Assembly: GCF_901709675.1 (NCBI RefSeq)
Contig: NC_051088.1
Location: 4,923,664-4,987,663 of the forward strand
DNA length: 64,000 nucleotides
Direction: 5' to 3'
DNA from: Syngnathus acus
Lineage: Eukaryota > Chordata > Actinopteri > Syngnathiformes > Syngnathidae
In this document: positions 28,348-38,024 of the stretch, piece by piece
How the letters are laid out: each line of letters begins with the position of its first letter
Numbering within the stretch: position 1 is the first letter of the stretch
Program-made: the position numbers and the translations under genes
Notes under the pieces: model-generated
What the model saw: only the letters and a program-made list of their open reading frames with translations
Told to the model about the DNA's origin: nothing
The model's database searches: none

Positions 28348-29205
28348 TCACAGCATGTTACGGTATCCCGTCAATATTTTGTCCTTATACATTTTTTTAA
28401 ACTTAGGTAAGGTACTACAGTTCTTTAATTCGTCACTGCTGGTGTTCCATAGTTCCACACCTCTAACTGTTATACAATGTAACTTTAAGTTTGTTCTCAC
28501 CAAATCTCTTTTAAACATACGTGTTCCTCTTAAATAATGGGTACTTTCCCTCCACTCAAACAACCTCTGGATACTGTTTGGTAATTGATTATTTTTTATT
28601 TTGTACATGAGTTGGATGGTTTTAAAGTCGACTAGGTCGTTGTATTTCAGTGAGTTCAATTTAATAAAGAGAGGGTTAGATGGTTCTCTATAATCAGCAT
28701 TATTTACAAGTCGTATTGCTTTCTTTTGAAGAATGAAGATTGGATCTGTGTTTGTTTTGTACGTATTGCCCCACACCTCCACACAGTACATAATGTATGG
28801 GAGTATGAAGGAGCAGTACAAGGAATATAATGATGACTGATTTATAAGGTCTTTTACTTTATATAATACTGCTAGTGATTTTGAAATTTTTGATTTGATA
28901 TACATTATATGTGGTTTCCAACTTAATTTATTATCTATAAGCACTCCAAGAAATCTTACTTCATTTACTCTTTCTATTTCTATATTATTTATTGTAAGAA
29001 TTTTGTCTGTGTTGGTCGGACGGTTTCCAAATATAATATACTTTGTTTTACTTAAATTTAGTGTTAGTTTATTTGTATCAAACCAACTCTGTAATTTTCC
29101 CATTTCAATTCCCACAGTATCCAGTAGTTGATCCAGGTCCTCCCCACTGCAAAGCAGGTTTGTGTCATCTGCACATAATGACTGAACTCTTTGCAATGTA
29201 GAGTG
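28348..29205 (-). mobile_element. 5'-truncated non-LTR retrotransposon (LINE), reverse transcriptase C-terminal part
   Basis: An open frame of about 282 codons runs on the minus strand from about 29196 to a stop at 28348. It begins just before the catalytic A-D-D box (here C-A-D-D-T-N, where active elements have F/Y-A-D-D). It continues with the typical LINE order: WFDTNKLTLNLSKTKYIIF, then RFLGVLIDNKLSWKPHI, then the thumb-like segment and a conserved hydrophobic C-terminus. This resembles teleost Rex1/CR1/L2-type elements; the exact clade is uncertain. The frame has no ATG at its start (the first codon is TTG), and the homology simply stops near 29205, so this is a dead 5' truncation and not a host gene. 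It is unusually intact for its length, suggesting recent insertion. Confidence 0.85.
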
Positions 29206-29248
29206 AGATGGTCAGTCGTGGCTTCATGGTTAGAACTTTTTTTTTTGG

Positions 29249-29377
29249 TTCGTACCCTGCGACTGGCTGGTGACAAATTCAGGGTGTAGTTTGCCTCTCA
29301 CCCTATGTCAGCAGGGATAGGCTCCAGTACGCCACGCGACCCTGAATGGGATCAGCGGTGTCGAAAAGGGACGGATT
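29249..29377 (+). mobile_element. Teleost SINE tail fragment
   Basis: Ordered words (CCTGCGACTGGCTGGTGAC, TTCAGGGTGTAG, GGGATAGGCTCCAGTACGCC, GCGACCCTGAATGGGATCAG) match the common 3' part of a fish SINE seen again at 30648, 31352 and 45684. No tRNA-like head is present. Confidence 0.65.
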
Positions 29378-30647
29378 GATCATTTTGAATACTTTGGGAA
29401 AGTAAGTTACTACAGTTACAATTGCACCCAAATTCAGGATACATTCAAGACAATGTATTGATCAATGTCAACCCTCAAAACATAATACTTTTCCAATGCT
29501 TTGTCCTAGGACCCTTTTGACGCACGTTTGTTGTATTGTTGATCAATCCAGTTTCTATTTAGTGACATTTGCAGTGGTTGAATTAGCTAGTTAAGGGCAG
29601 TGCCTAGAATTCACCGTATCAAACTATTTTTATTCACTTCTCCTTTTTGTACCTGGCTGGTTGTGTCAATGTCACAGAGGCAATCAAGCTAGAGAATTTC
29701 GATGTTTTTTTTTTTTCATAGAATACACGAATGCCTGCATTAAAATGAAGAGTGGATCAATGGGACTGTCACTACCAAATAGTTTGACTTTAATCCAGGG
29801 GTTTCTCCTGGAAGCCTGTGATGCGAATGAACATGTCATCCTCAGATGTTCCTCTGAGTTTATGACACAAATGACTTGGCAACAGTAGCATAGAAAGAGT
29901 GAAAAAAGCACTTCGAAGAATTGCAAGTGAGACTAATATTAACCAATTATCTAGAAGTGGTAACCACCCCAAAGAAAAAGAGAAAATACAGCAAAAGCTA
30001 TTTGTAAATGCTTCATATTCTCTTGCTCTGTTAAAAGTACAAATGTGAAATGAATCCAAGCTTTGCCCTATAATAACATTTTGTTAGTAACGGAGGGAAT
30101 TTGTGTCTTTTTGAAAAATTTCAATCTTGCTTTTAAAGTAGTTAGGGGAGTACTAGATGCATTTAAAGCCTTCACTTTGAGTTAAAGGATGTTGAAAGCA
30201 TAAGGCAGAGATTTCACGCTGTCAGTTTTTGACGACGAGGGTTTTTTCTTAAAAACGTTTAAAGACTATGAAAATAAACAGCCTATTCTGACCAATCAGG
30301 GTTTCCGCATGCCTCATGCCACGGAAAACCCAAACACGCCGGGGCTCTATGCGGCAGCTTGTACAAAAGGGTAACGAGCAGAGAGACGGCAAACCAAGGA
30401 GGGGCGAGAGATTGTAAGACTCTATTAGAAACAGTGATGGCAGTTTTTGGTTTATCAATTAAATTGTCGTATCTTCTATATGCATATACATACATAGGAT
30501 TGCTCAAGAAAAATGTGACCCAATTGGTTTTGTACAAAAAAAGGCTTGTCCAATTTTTTAACCCAAATATAGATTGCTTTTAACCCAGCTTTTTTAATGG
30601 TGAACCCTGAAAGTGGAACGAAAAATCAATGCTCATATACTACTAAT

Positions 30648-30945
30648 ATGAGCTGGTTAGCACGTCCACCTCCCAATTTTGAGGTGGAGGGTTCGATTCC
30701 AGCCTTCCTGTGTAGAGTTTGCATGTTCTCCCTGTGCCTGCTTGGGTTTCCTCCAGGTACTCCAGGTCCTCTCCCCACTGCCCCTCCCTCCCAAAAAAAT
30801 GCATGGTAGGCTGATAGACCACACCAAATTGTCTGTAGGTGTGATTGTGAGTGTGGAGTTTTGTTTGTCTACGTGTTCCCTGCAATTGTGTACGTACTCT
30901 GCCTGCCGCCCGAAGACTGATGGGATCCAGCACACTTTGGGATAG
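30648..30945 (+). mobile_element. tRNA-derived SINE, near full length
   Basis: The 5' part carries GGTTAGCACGTCC (A-box-like) and GGTTCGATTCC (a good pol III B box, GGTTCGANTCC). It then runs through TTTGCATGTTCTCCC and the conserved GGGTTTCCTCCAGGTACTCC body towards the shared tail. The A/B-box spacing and gene-like body mark it as a SINE, not a tRNA gene: it folds no complete cloverleaf and extends 300 bp. Confidence 0.75.
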
Positions 30946-31351
30946 CTGAAATACCATCACATATATAGAAATAAAAGTAAGGGAACTTACATTTTGCCTT
31001 CTGTGGACTGCAGAGGTTCCAAGCGATGCGAATCCATGTGGATCAGTATGACTTCTGGAATATTCCAAATTTCGCAGAGGAAATAATGTGTTAGTTTAGC
31101 AAGACTGGGTGGGAACCAAAGAACAATTTAACCGAAATGTTTAGTTTTTTTAACAATGCATTAAGCACAACAACAACAACAAATAACATATAGATAGAAT
31201 ATGGAGTAAAACAAATATGTAACAAATACTTTTCCCTAAAAATTCAATTGATATATTGTATGGTAAACTCTAATTTTAGAGAGTGGGGGTTGGCAACAAA
31301 TTGGATTTGCCCAACTTTCAAAGTAGTTTAATTTAATTTGTTTTTAAAAAT

Positions 31352-31620
31352 CCCTGACTCGCTTTACCTCACGAGGGTCGCGGGCGTGCGAGAACCTATG
31401 CCATCTGACAGTAGGCACTCTGAACTGGCCGCCAGCCATTCGCACGGCATATAAAACCAACGAAGCACTCACAATCACACCTAATTTAGAATGCCCAATG
31501 AACCTACCATGCATGTGTTTGAAATGTGGGAGAAAACCTTCGCAGGCACGGGGAGAACTTGCAAACTTAACACAGGATGGGCGGAGTCGAAATCTAACCC
31601 ACAATGTCAAGGTCACTGCA
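31352..31620 (-). mobile_element. tRNA-derived SINE, opposite orientation
   Basis: Read on the minus strand it gives a decayed B box (GATTTCGACTCC), TTTGCAAGTTCTCCCCGTGC, ACATGCATGGTAGGTTCATT and the GCTGGCGGCCAGTTCAGAG tail of the same family as the copy at 30648. The two copies are inverted relative to each other about 400 bp apart. Confidence 0.7.
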
Positions 31621-32531
31621 TAACATATATATTTTCAGTTAATTCTATTCTGCATGTATTTGCTGGAGACGCGAATAGCACAAATTTGATGGAATGGCCC
31701 GTAAATTTAAACTTGTCTGTAGTTCACATTTACTGTACTGAGTATCCAAGAGTACACGGTGGGGACTCGGGAGACCAATCTATCTAGATACTTAAGAAAT
31801 TTTAACGTTTATGAAATCAAGTGAAATCAAAACCCCTTTAGCAATGGAAAAGTGTGACAGTCCTTGATATAATTAATAGTAAACAAATCGTATAAATACG
31901 ACAATACCTACTCATCTACGCTATCTCCCCTGTACCTTTGCTCTGGGCGCATCTAATTGAAAGCAATCTTGAGCTGCGAGGGTTCCGTTTCTTCTCTAAT
32001 CCAGTCCAGTGGATGTAAGGATTGGGGGTCTCACATGGTCTCAATTACCCCCCCACCCCAGAACCCTGGATCCCCCTCCCCACTCTCTATCCATCTCACC
32101 GAGGTGCTCCTCTGCCAAAGCGCAGGCCCGGGTCCTTTTCACCAGTTCATGTTATTAAGTACATACTGCAGAGTTCCTGTTCCTCACCGGAGCCTGGAGA
32201 TGTTATCTCCCCTGCTGTCGTATACAGTTACCTCCAAAATATTCCATAAATTAGATTGGAATTGGCACATCATATCATATAGAGGTGGAGGCCAAGGTGG
32301 TCAGGGACTGGTTAAGGATGGGAGGGTGGAGGGGCGCTGTTGAGAATCCAGGAAGCAAGGCAACAGACTATGAGGATCCTCCGGTGTTTATACTGGATTG
32401 AGAAGCACAGTGAGGTCATTGGAAAGGTGAAGGTGAGGGCGCTTAAAGGCTTTGGTGGATAAAGCAAATCCTAGTCCTATATGGAAAAAGTTGATTGTCT
32501 GACGAGAGTCAGATGGAGCTATATTTGGGTT

Positions 32532-32577
32532 GAGAGAAGGAGGTGGCAGAGAAGGAGGTGGCAGAGCAGCAGGTGGC
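32532..32577. repeat. 15-bp tandem repeat, three units
   Basis: Units of the form GAGAAGGAGGTGGCA occur twice, followed by a variant GAGCAGCAGGTGGCG. Confidence 0.75.
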
Positions 32578-33316
32578 GGTGAGGGTGTTCAGGTTTTGTT
32601 TGACTGTGAGCATGCATCAACTTCTGATGACTTCTTTTTCTAGCTCTCAAGAGTTTTGTAGTGAGCCTCTGGACCCACACATTTATAATGGAAGGCAGAA
32701 CCTGTGTGGTCGGCACATTAAATGATCATTCTTCCCTTGGGATATCAAGTCACAAGAATCTTTTCTAGGAAGATGTTTGGGTATAAAATCATGTTGTTGT
32801 TCTTTTGAAGTAGCAAATAATAGAAATATAGAGAATCCGTTACAGGGTCCAACAATACTTATTATCATAAAACCTTGATTCATTTCTTAATGTTATGCAA
32901 AAGTCAACATTAAAAATTATAAATCAAGTTTAAGACAGGAGGGCTGCCTCGTCCAAACTCACAGTATTGTTGACGACTAATACTGCAGTAGACATAGAAA
33001 GTACATATTGATTCATCAAACTATCCGTAAAGCAGTATCATAATGGCCTAGGGCAAGTAGGATTATTTCATTGTTTTCAAATGAACTTCACCAGAAAGGA
33101 AATGCCCTTGGCAAAAGTGTCAGTCAAATGTCTTCATCTGTTGTATTCTCTCCCGAAGCTGGACTGTCACTTCTTGACGTTGAGTAGCAGTCAGTCTGTG
33201 TTTGTCTGTCCTCCACTTTGGAACATGTGGTTTTAGTTACACAATGTTATAATGCTCAACAATGTTTCTGCCTTGGAGCTCGGCACACTGCATAAAGGCT
33301 ACTTTGTCCCATGATG

Positions 33317-33370
33317 CCCCCCCCCCCACACCCCTCACACACACGCACACACACACACACACACACTCAC
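33317..33370. repeat. C-run and (CA)n microsatellite
   Basis: A run of C residues followed by about fifteen CA units with small interruptions. Confidence 0.9.
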
Positions 33371-34526
33371 TCATGGTGATGATGACTTCATCTATATGTT
33401 GTTAAAGCCCTGTCGATTAGGGTGCTCACCCTTCCTGTTTGACCAGCACACTCACTAAGTATGCGGTGCGTTGCAATATTGGAACCACCAAACTCGAGGT
33501 CTGACACAATTTGGTATTCATTACACAACAGTACACCAAGTATACCAAAAGGATTTCTGTCATTTTAGCTTTGGTCAGACATTTTAGGTTCATGTTTGAT
33601 ATTTCTCAGAGCCCTTCAAAGATTAGAGATTTTTTTATTTTTTCAATTCTACCAAATTTGAGCTATTTATACAAGATGAATAGCACTAAATTAGAAGAGG
33701 GAAAAAAAAGGTTTTGCCACTGTTCAGGTTCCGAGCATGGCAGCATGTTTTCAAGAATCATCATCATAATTATTGATAATTTAATGATCATGTTGCCTCA
33801 CAAGGTCAACGGCAGCCCACACTTCTTGTGTGTTACGATTATAAAATACTTAATGATAAGCAAATGAGACTCCAAAATTCCTCAGATGTATTTATAACAA
33901 CTGAAAAAAACTGAATAGAACAATGTCCCTTAGCACCAGGACTTTATGGACCCTGTTTTGAGCCTTCAGACAAAAGAAACTCAACAATCCTCAATGATTA
34001 AATAATTGATGATAAGTTCCCTCTCAGCGCTCAACTTGAGCTTGAAGTACACATACTTGATACAGTTGCGATGTAGTCAAGGAGACCAATAAAGGCCATA
34101 GACGCCGAGTGGTTTCTATATTTTTTTTCAAACCATTAAAATTTAATTTCTAATCTTACTACATGCAGTAGTATAGTGGTGTCAAGCACAGTGAGTAATC
34201 AAAATAAAATTATGCCCAGAGAAAAATGCTTAAGTATTTCCACAAAAGCAAATGCAATCATTTGTCTCCATCTTGTGGCAAACTGCAGTATTAGTAAAGG
34301 GCCCGATTGATGTGTTTTTCTGCAAGGCATTTTACTGAAGGATGTTGACTTGTCTTTTGATTAACCCTGTGCTCAGGAACAGTACTAAAATGCTGTTTAA
34401 GAGACTTTCTAGCACGTCCCCCAATGAACATCCAACGTGCAATCAAGATTGACATCTTGATGGGAACAGGGAGACTCGTTGGCACATGACTAAATAAAGA
34501 CCAAATGTTGATTTTAGAAGGGGGTT

Positions 34527-34566
34527 GGTGTGTCTGTGTGTGTGTGTGGGGGGGGGGGGGGGGGGG
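34527..34566. repeat. (TG)n followed by a homopolymer G run
   Basis: A GT-rich tract followed by about 19 consecutive G residues (34548-34566), which has G-quadruplex potential. Confidence 0.9.
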
Positions 34567-34719
34567 TTGTGAAGCAACTTAGGTATCAACATTGAGAGGT
34601 TATCTGCCAAGGCCAAGCTCAATGGGAACATCACAGATGCTTCAGTCTAAAATGGCAAATGGTCTTTCATTTGCTTTCCATACAAAGCAAAGCATCTCAC
34701 ACTGACTTCTCATTCAACT

Positions 34720-34842
34720 ACTGATGACACAGCATCAGGAGCAACTGAGGGTTCGGTATCTTGCTCAAGGACACTTCAGCATGGTCACACGGGCTTGGGA
34801 TCGAACCCCCAGCTTATGGGGTGGAAAACTACCAAACCACTG
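34720..34842. mobile_element. Degenerate dispersed repeat with tRNA-like end
   Basis: GTATCTTGCTCAAGGACACTTC followed by GGGATCGAACCCCC matches, in order, the end of a dispersed fish repeat; the GGATCGAACCC word is like a reversed B box. Fragmentary and not classifiable further. Confidence 0.5.
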
Positions 34843-35289
34843 AACCAAAAATAAAACTACAAAATGATTACAATACACGGCATATCTGTACTACCCATTT
34901 ACCCATTTTGATGTCTTGAAGTGTTCAATATTATTAAAAAAAAGAAAAATGAACGAGCTACACTGGGGGGTAAAATGCATTTTATGGATGTAAATTACGT
35001 GTTTTGAAGGATTCAAATCATATATTTGATTTAAATCGCAAATTACAAAGGGAGACGCACAGAATATACATTTAAAAAAAAAAAAGTATATTCTTTGGTC
35101 AAACTATATCTGTTGATTCCATTTTATGAATAACTGAAATAATTTACATTTATATCATAACTGAACAGATTGCATCTGTATAATATAGGACATCGTTCTT
35201 TATGTTTAGTGTTTTGTTCTATTAACTTGTCATGAATGAACACAATTAACAAAACCAAAGAACCCAATGTTCCCTCAGAGAAGCAGTGA

Positions 35290-35316
35290 TGGGAAAATGC
35301 TTTCACTAACCACATG
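35290..35316 (+). promoter_or_regulatory. PTF1-like bipartite acinar promoter motif
   Basis: TGGGAAA (35290-35296, the reverse of the TC box TTTCCCA) is followed by the E box CACATG (35311-35316). The centres are about 20-21 bp apart, roughly two helical turns, which is one of the spacings known for the PTF1 complex that drives pancreatic digestive enzyme genes. The motif lies about 80 bases upstream of the protease ATG, and read on the minus strand it has the usual E box then TC box order. A GTTAAC word overlaps its right edge. Sequence match only; occupancy is inferred. Confidence 0.5.
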
Positions 35317-35391
35317 TTAACCCCTCCCAGCTCGAAATCTGCGTGAATTGCGTTGTTTTTCTGAAGTTAGCCAGTTGGACACAGAGCAGCC

Positions 35392-35431
35392 ATGAGGAAG
35401 CTGCTTCTTCTCACTTTAATGGTAGCTCACG
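35392..35431 (+). CDS. Protease exon 1: start and signal peptide core
   Basis: ATG at 35392 opens [14 protein letters not shown]; the donor GTAGGA follows at 35432, phase 1. The upstream context is a short untranslated leader. Confidence 0.85.
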
Positions 35432-37599
35432 GTAGGACTCAACTACAATTGAGTGTTACGGTTTATTGTCAAAATTTTGAGTGCATTTTGTTAAATGAAA
35501 GTAGTTTGTGCAAGTTTGTGTTTATGTCCAAAAGGAACATTCAATTGTGTTGCTGGATGCGGCCTTCCCGCCTACCCTGCTGTGCTGGGTCGAGTGGTAG
35601 CAGGAGTGGACGTCAAGCCACACAGTTGGCCCTGGCAGGTGATGTCTCACTATTGAGAGGCATTTGTCTGCATCAATTGATGATATCTGTAATAATTTTG
35701 CACTGATTTAAAGGCCACATGAGTTATTCACAGATGGGTCCTGTTTTTGCAAGTCACCATGGATCAAAAATAGGCATTTCATACTGTCTGCCTGCTACTA
35801 TGTAATCGTGTTGTGCAGGTTTCCCTCCAGTCAGACAGCAGTGGGCGCTGGAGTCATGTTTGTGGGGGAACCTTGATTGCATCTGAGTGGGTCCTCACTG
35901 CGGCCCACTGCATCAAGTAAGACTGACTGAAAACTATATGAACAAGTGCACAACGCAAAAAGAACTCAGTCGGTAGGGGACAAAATGCACAATAATGCAC
36001 AGAAGTACAAAATAACAAAGAAATACTTACTTGGGAGAGACAACTGTGATGGAAATCAAGCACACAATTAAACAGGACAACCAGCAAAATGCAACGTTGC
36101 GGCGGCCAGCTTCCATCTCCTTAAATAGTCAGCTCATGAGGCTGCCAAACAGGTGTGTGCCAGAGGCTCCCCCCATCCACCTGGCTCTGGCAGTGGAAAA
36201 ACACTGGACAGTCAGTAACAGAACCAAGAACCATGACAGCTCCAGCAGTCAATTGCTTGTTCAGACCAAGCAGAGGGAAATAAATATGAAATCACTCAAT
36301 TCTGAGGGGAAAAAAATACAATAACCTTGAAAATGTTGATTCTCAAAATCTGCATCAGATTAGATTTTTTTTAGTCTGCAGTTAGGCGATCACAATTTAG
36401 AGAGGCGAAAAATAAATAAATAAATAGACCAGTAACTTTAAAAAAAAAAACAAGTGTAAACAAGAATTACTACAAGCAGTCCTAAGTCATCATAAATATG
36501 GATCACACACAAAAAGAGTCAATATTTCTGTCTAATCTCTCAAAGGAAACACTGTCACGTACCCTCCCACAGTGGCCGTTACAACTACAGAGTGGAAATG
36601 GGTAAACACAGCTTAACGGCGAGTGAGGAGAACTCAACAGCTCGGTGGGCCGCCCGGATTATCACCCATGAAGGCTACAACATCCTGCTCAGCCGGTAAC
36701 AGCATCAACACGACAGCCATCCACATGACTTCATATCAGCAGGGCCACATCCGAAAGTGAGCTCTCGTTGAGGTGTCAGAACTTTTGGTTTGACCTACAA
36801 TCATTCGCTGAGGTATGTCCTGTGTTTCTTGCAGCAACGACATTGCCCTGATCAAGCTTTCTACCCCCGTGGTCTTCTCTGACACCATCATGCCATCCTG
36901 CCTCCCACAACGTGATGCCGTCCTTCCCCATGGCACTGCATGCTACATAACTGGCTGGGGTCGGTTGTCCAGTGAGTACGCAGTCAAGGGTCATGTGTCA
37001 ATTGTGCTCTGCTGAGTGGCTATTCAGAAAGCTCAAGCAATAGCCCCTAGTTTTACTTAGCATGTCTGTGTTGTGTCGCTCAGCTGAGGGTGCACCAGCT
37101 GACATCCTGCAGCAGGCTCTCCTGCCCGTGATCAACCATGACACCTGCTCACAGCCCGAATGGTGGGGCGTCCTGGCAACCGACAAGATGGTGTGCGCTG
37201 GTGGAGATGGCGTCACTGCTGGCTGTAATGTGAGCTAAAAGGGAAACTGCAAATCAAGTCATCGAGATTGTAAACAAACATGTAGGATTTGTTTTGTGCA
37301 TGATTGACAGGGAGACTCTGGGGGCCCTTTGAACTGCCAGAACCCTGATGGCTCCTGGACTGTACATGGTGTGGTGAGCTTTGGTTCAGGGCAGGGCTGT
37401 AACTTCTTCCAGAAGCCAACAGTGTTTACTCAAGTCAGCTCCTATCTGGATTGGATTGATAGAGTAAGCAACACATTTTGTGACTCATTTCCACATGCAT
37501 AGCCAAATGTGAGGTAGATAAAAAGCTTTGTTTGAGCAAAACCAGGGTGTGTATGTAATATGTTTTCTCTTGTGTCTGCAGGTTGAGAGCAACTACTGA
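35392..37599 (+). CDS. Pancreatic elastase/chymotrypsin-C-type serine protease, complete (8 exons, 272 aa)
   Basis: Joining 35392-35431, 35535-35638, 35819-35916, 36573-36695, 36835-36971, 37084-37229, 37311-37463 and 37582-37599 gives one open frame; all introns are GT-AG and phases agree. The product is a secreted S1-family zymogen: hydrophobic signal peptide (about residues 1-21), a CGLPAYP propeptide, activation site R33/VVAG, and the triad His78 (TAAHC), Asp124 (NDIAL) and Ser219 (GDSGGP). It ends in [14 protein letters not shown]. Length and exon count equal those of CELA2, CELA3 and CTRC (about 268-270 aa). Position 189 (chymotrypsin numbering) is Ala, 190 Gly, 216 Gly and 226 Thr, a mix that does not match CELA2A (Ser189, Ser190) or CTRC (Ser189, Ala190), so I leave the symbol blank. 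Location beside TMEM51 favours the CTRC/CELA2 locus. It is expected in pancreatic acinar cells. Confidence 0.92.
35535..35638 (+). CDS. Protease exon 2: signal cleavage region, propeptide and activation site
   Basis: Begins after AAAAG at 35530-35534 and ends before GTGATG. Encodes (G)[18 protein letters not shown], then [16 protein letters not shown]. The acceptor is the only AG that keeps phase, but its pyrimidine tract is weak, so the junction is the least certain in the gene. Confidence 0.75.
35819..35916 (+). CDS. Protease exon 3: catalytic histidine
   Basis: TTGTGCAG acceptor, GTAAGA donor, phase 2. Encodes [17 protein letters not shown] through TAAHCI, with catalytic His78. Confidence 0.92.
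36573..36695 (+). CDS. Protease exon 4
   Basis: CTCCCACAG acceptor and GTAACA donor. Encodes [14 protein letters not shown] to [10 protein letters not shown], matching the YRV(x)(x)GKHNL/HEKWN region of elastases. Confidence 0.88.
36835..36971 (+). CDS. Protease exon 5: catalytic aspartate
   Basis: TTCTTGCAG acceptor, GTGAGT donor. Encodes [12 protein letters not shown] through [11 protein letters not shown], with catalytic Asp124. Confidence 0.93.
37084..37229 (+). CDS. Protease exon 6: specificity pocket base
   Basis: TCGCTCAG acceptor, GTGAGC donor. Encodes [16 protein letters not shown] to [13 protein letters not shown]. The Ala-Gly before Cys are positions 189-190. Confidence 0.93.
37311..37463 (+). 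CDS. Protease exon 7: catalytic serine
   Basis: ATTGACAG acceptor, GTAAGC donor. Encodes [16 protein letters not shown] through SSYLDWIDR, with catalytic Ser219 and the SFGS pocket wall. Confidence 0.93.
37582..37599 (+). CDS. Protease exon 8: C-terminus and stop
   Basis: CTGCAG acceptor, then VESNY and TGA. Such tiny last exons are usual in this family. Confidence 0.88.
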   Translation, partial: VESNY

Positions 37600-37923
37600 T
37601 GCGGCTGTTCAAACTTATGTCATTTGGAAAATGGAAAACTGAAATGGTTTGATTTAAACAATAGAAAATCTTAGTTTACGGCATTGCTTCAGTTTTTTTT
37701 TGTTACGTGTTACACCCCCCCCACACACACACACCTACTGTCGAGGATGTGCAATTGCACATCATACTCCTACTGAGAAAGAAAAATATAACATGTTTCC
37801 TAGCATTACACACCCGACTATTTGCAAAAGTCCGTTTATGGGTATGTCGGCATCGTGCTGCTTTAATTTTAGAGTCGACTGCAAAGTTTCCTCTTCGCCC
37901 TTGTCTCCTTTCTTATTGTAGGA

Positions 37924-37929
37924 AATAAA
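37924..37929 (+). terminator. Polyadenylation signal for the protease gene
   Basis: First AATAAA downstream of the stop codon, 325 bases after it. A likely poly(A) signal; not confirmed by transcripts. Confidence 0.5.
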
Positions 37930-38018
37930 AACATATTCAGTTTGGAGTTAGCTTAGCAGGTTTAAAAACATATATCATGTTTTCATCTTTCAAAGTAAAA
38001 GAAAACTGCAGTGAAATC

Positions 38019-38024
38019 TTTATT
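38019..38024 (-). terminator. Candidate polyadenylation signal for TMEM51
   Basis: First minus-strand AATAAA downstream of the TMEM51 stop (about 1.5 kb 3' UTR). It sits only about 90 bases from the plus-strand signal of the convergent protease gene. Confidence 0.4.

Larger units (their letters stand above)
31621..35280. other. Intergenic DNA upstream of the protease gene
   Basis: No coding exon is recognised. It holds a short tandem array of 15-bp units (32532-32577), a C-run/(CA)n tract (33317-33370), a (TG)n/G-run (34527-34566), and a degenerate dispersed repeat (34720-34842). The 31920-32230 stretch is complex and repeat-free but not diagnostic. Confidence 0.5.

Noticed and set aside
29196-29196. 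Start codon of a host protein at the LINE frame
   Set aside because: The triplet is TTG, and the homology is to a reverse transcriptase truncated at this point.
30648-30720. tRNA gene on the plus strand
   Set aside because: A and B boxes are present, but the sequence continues as a 300-bp SINE and does not fold a complete cloverleaf.
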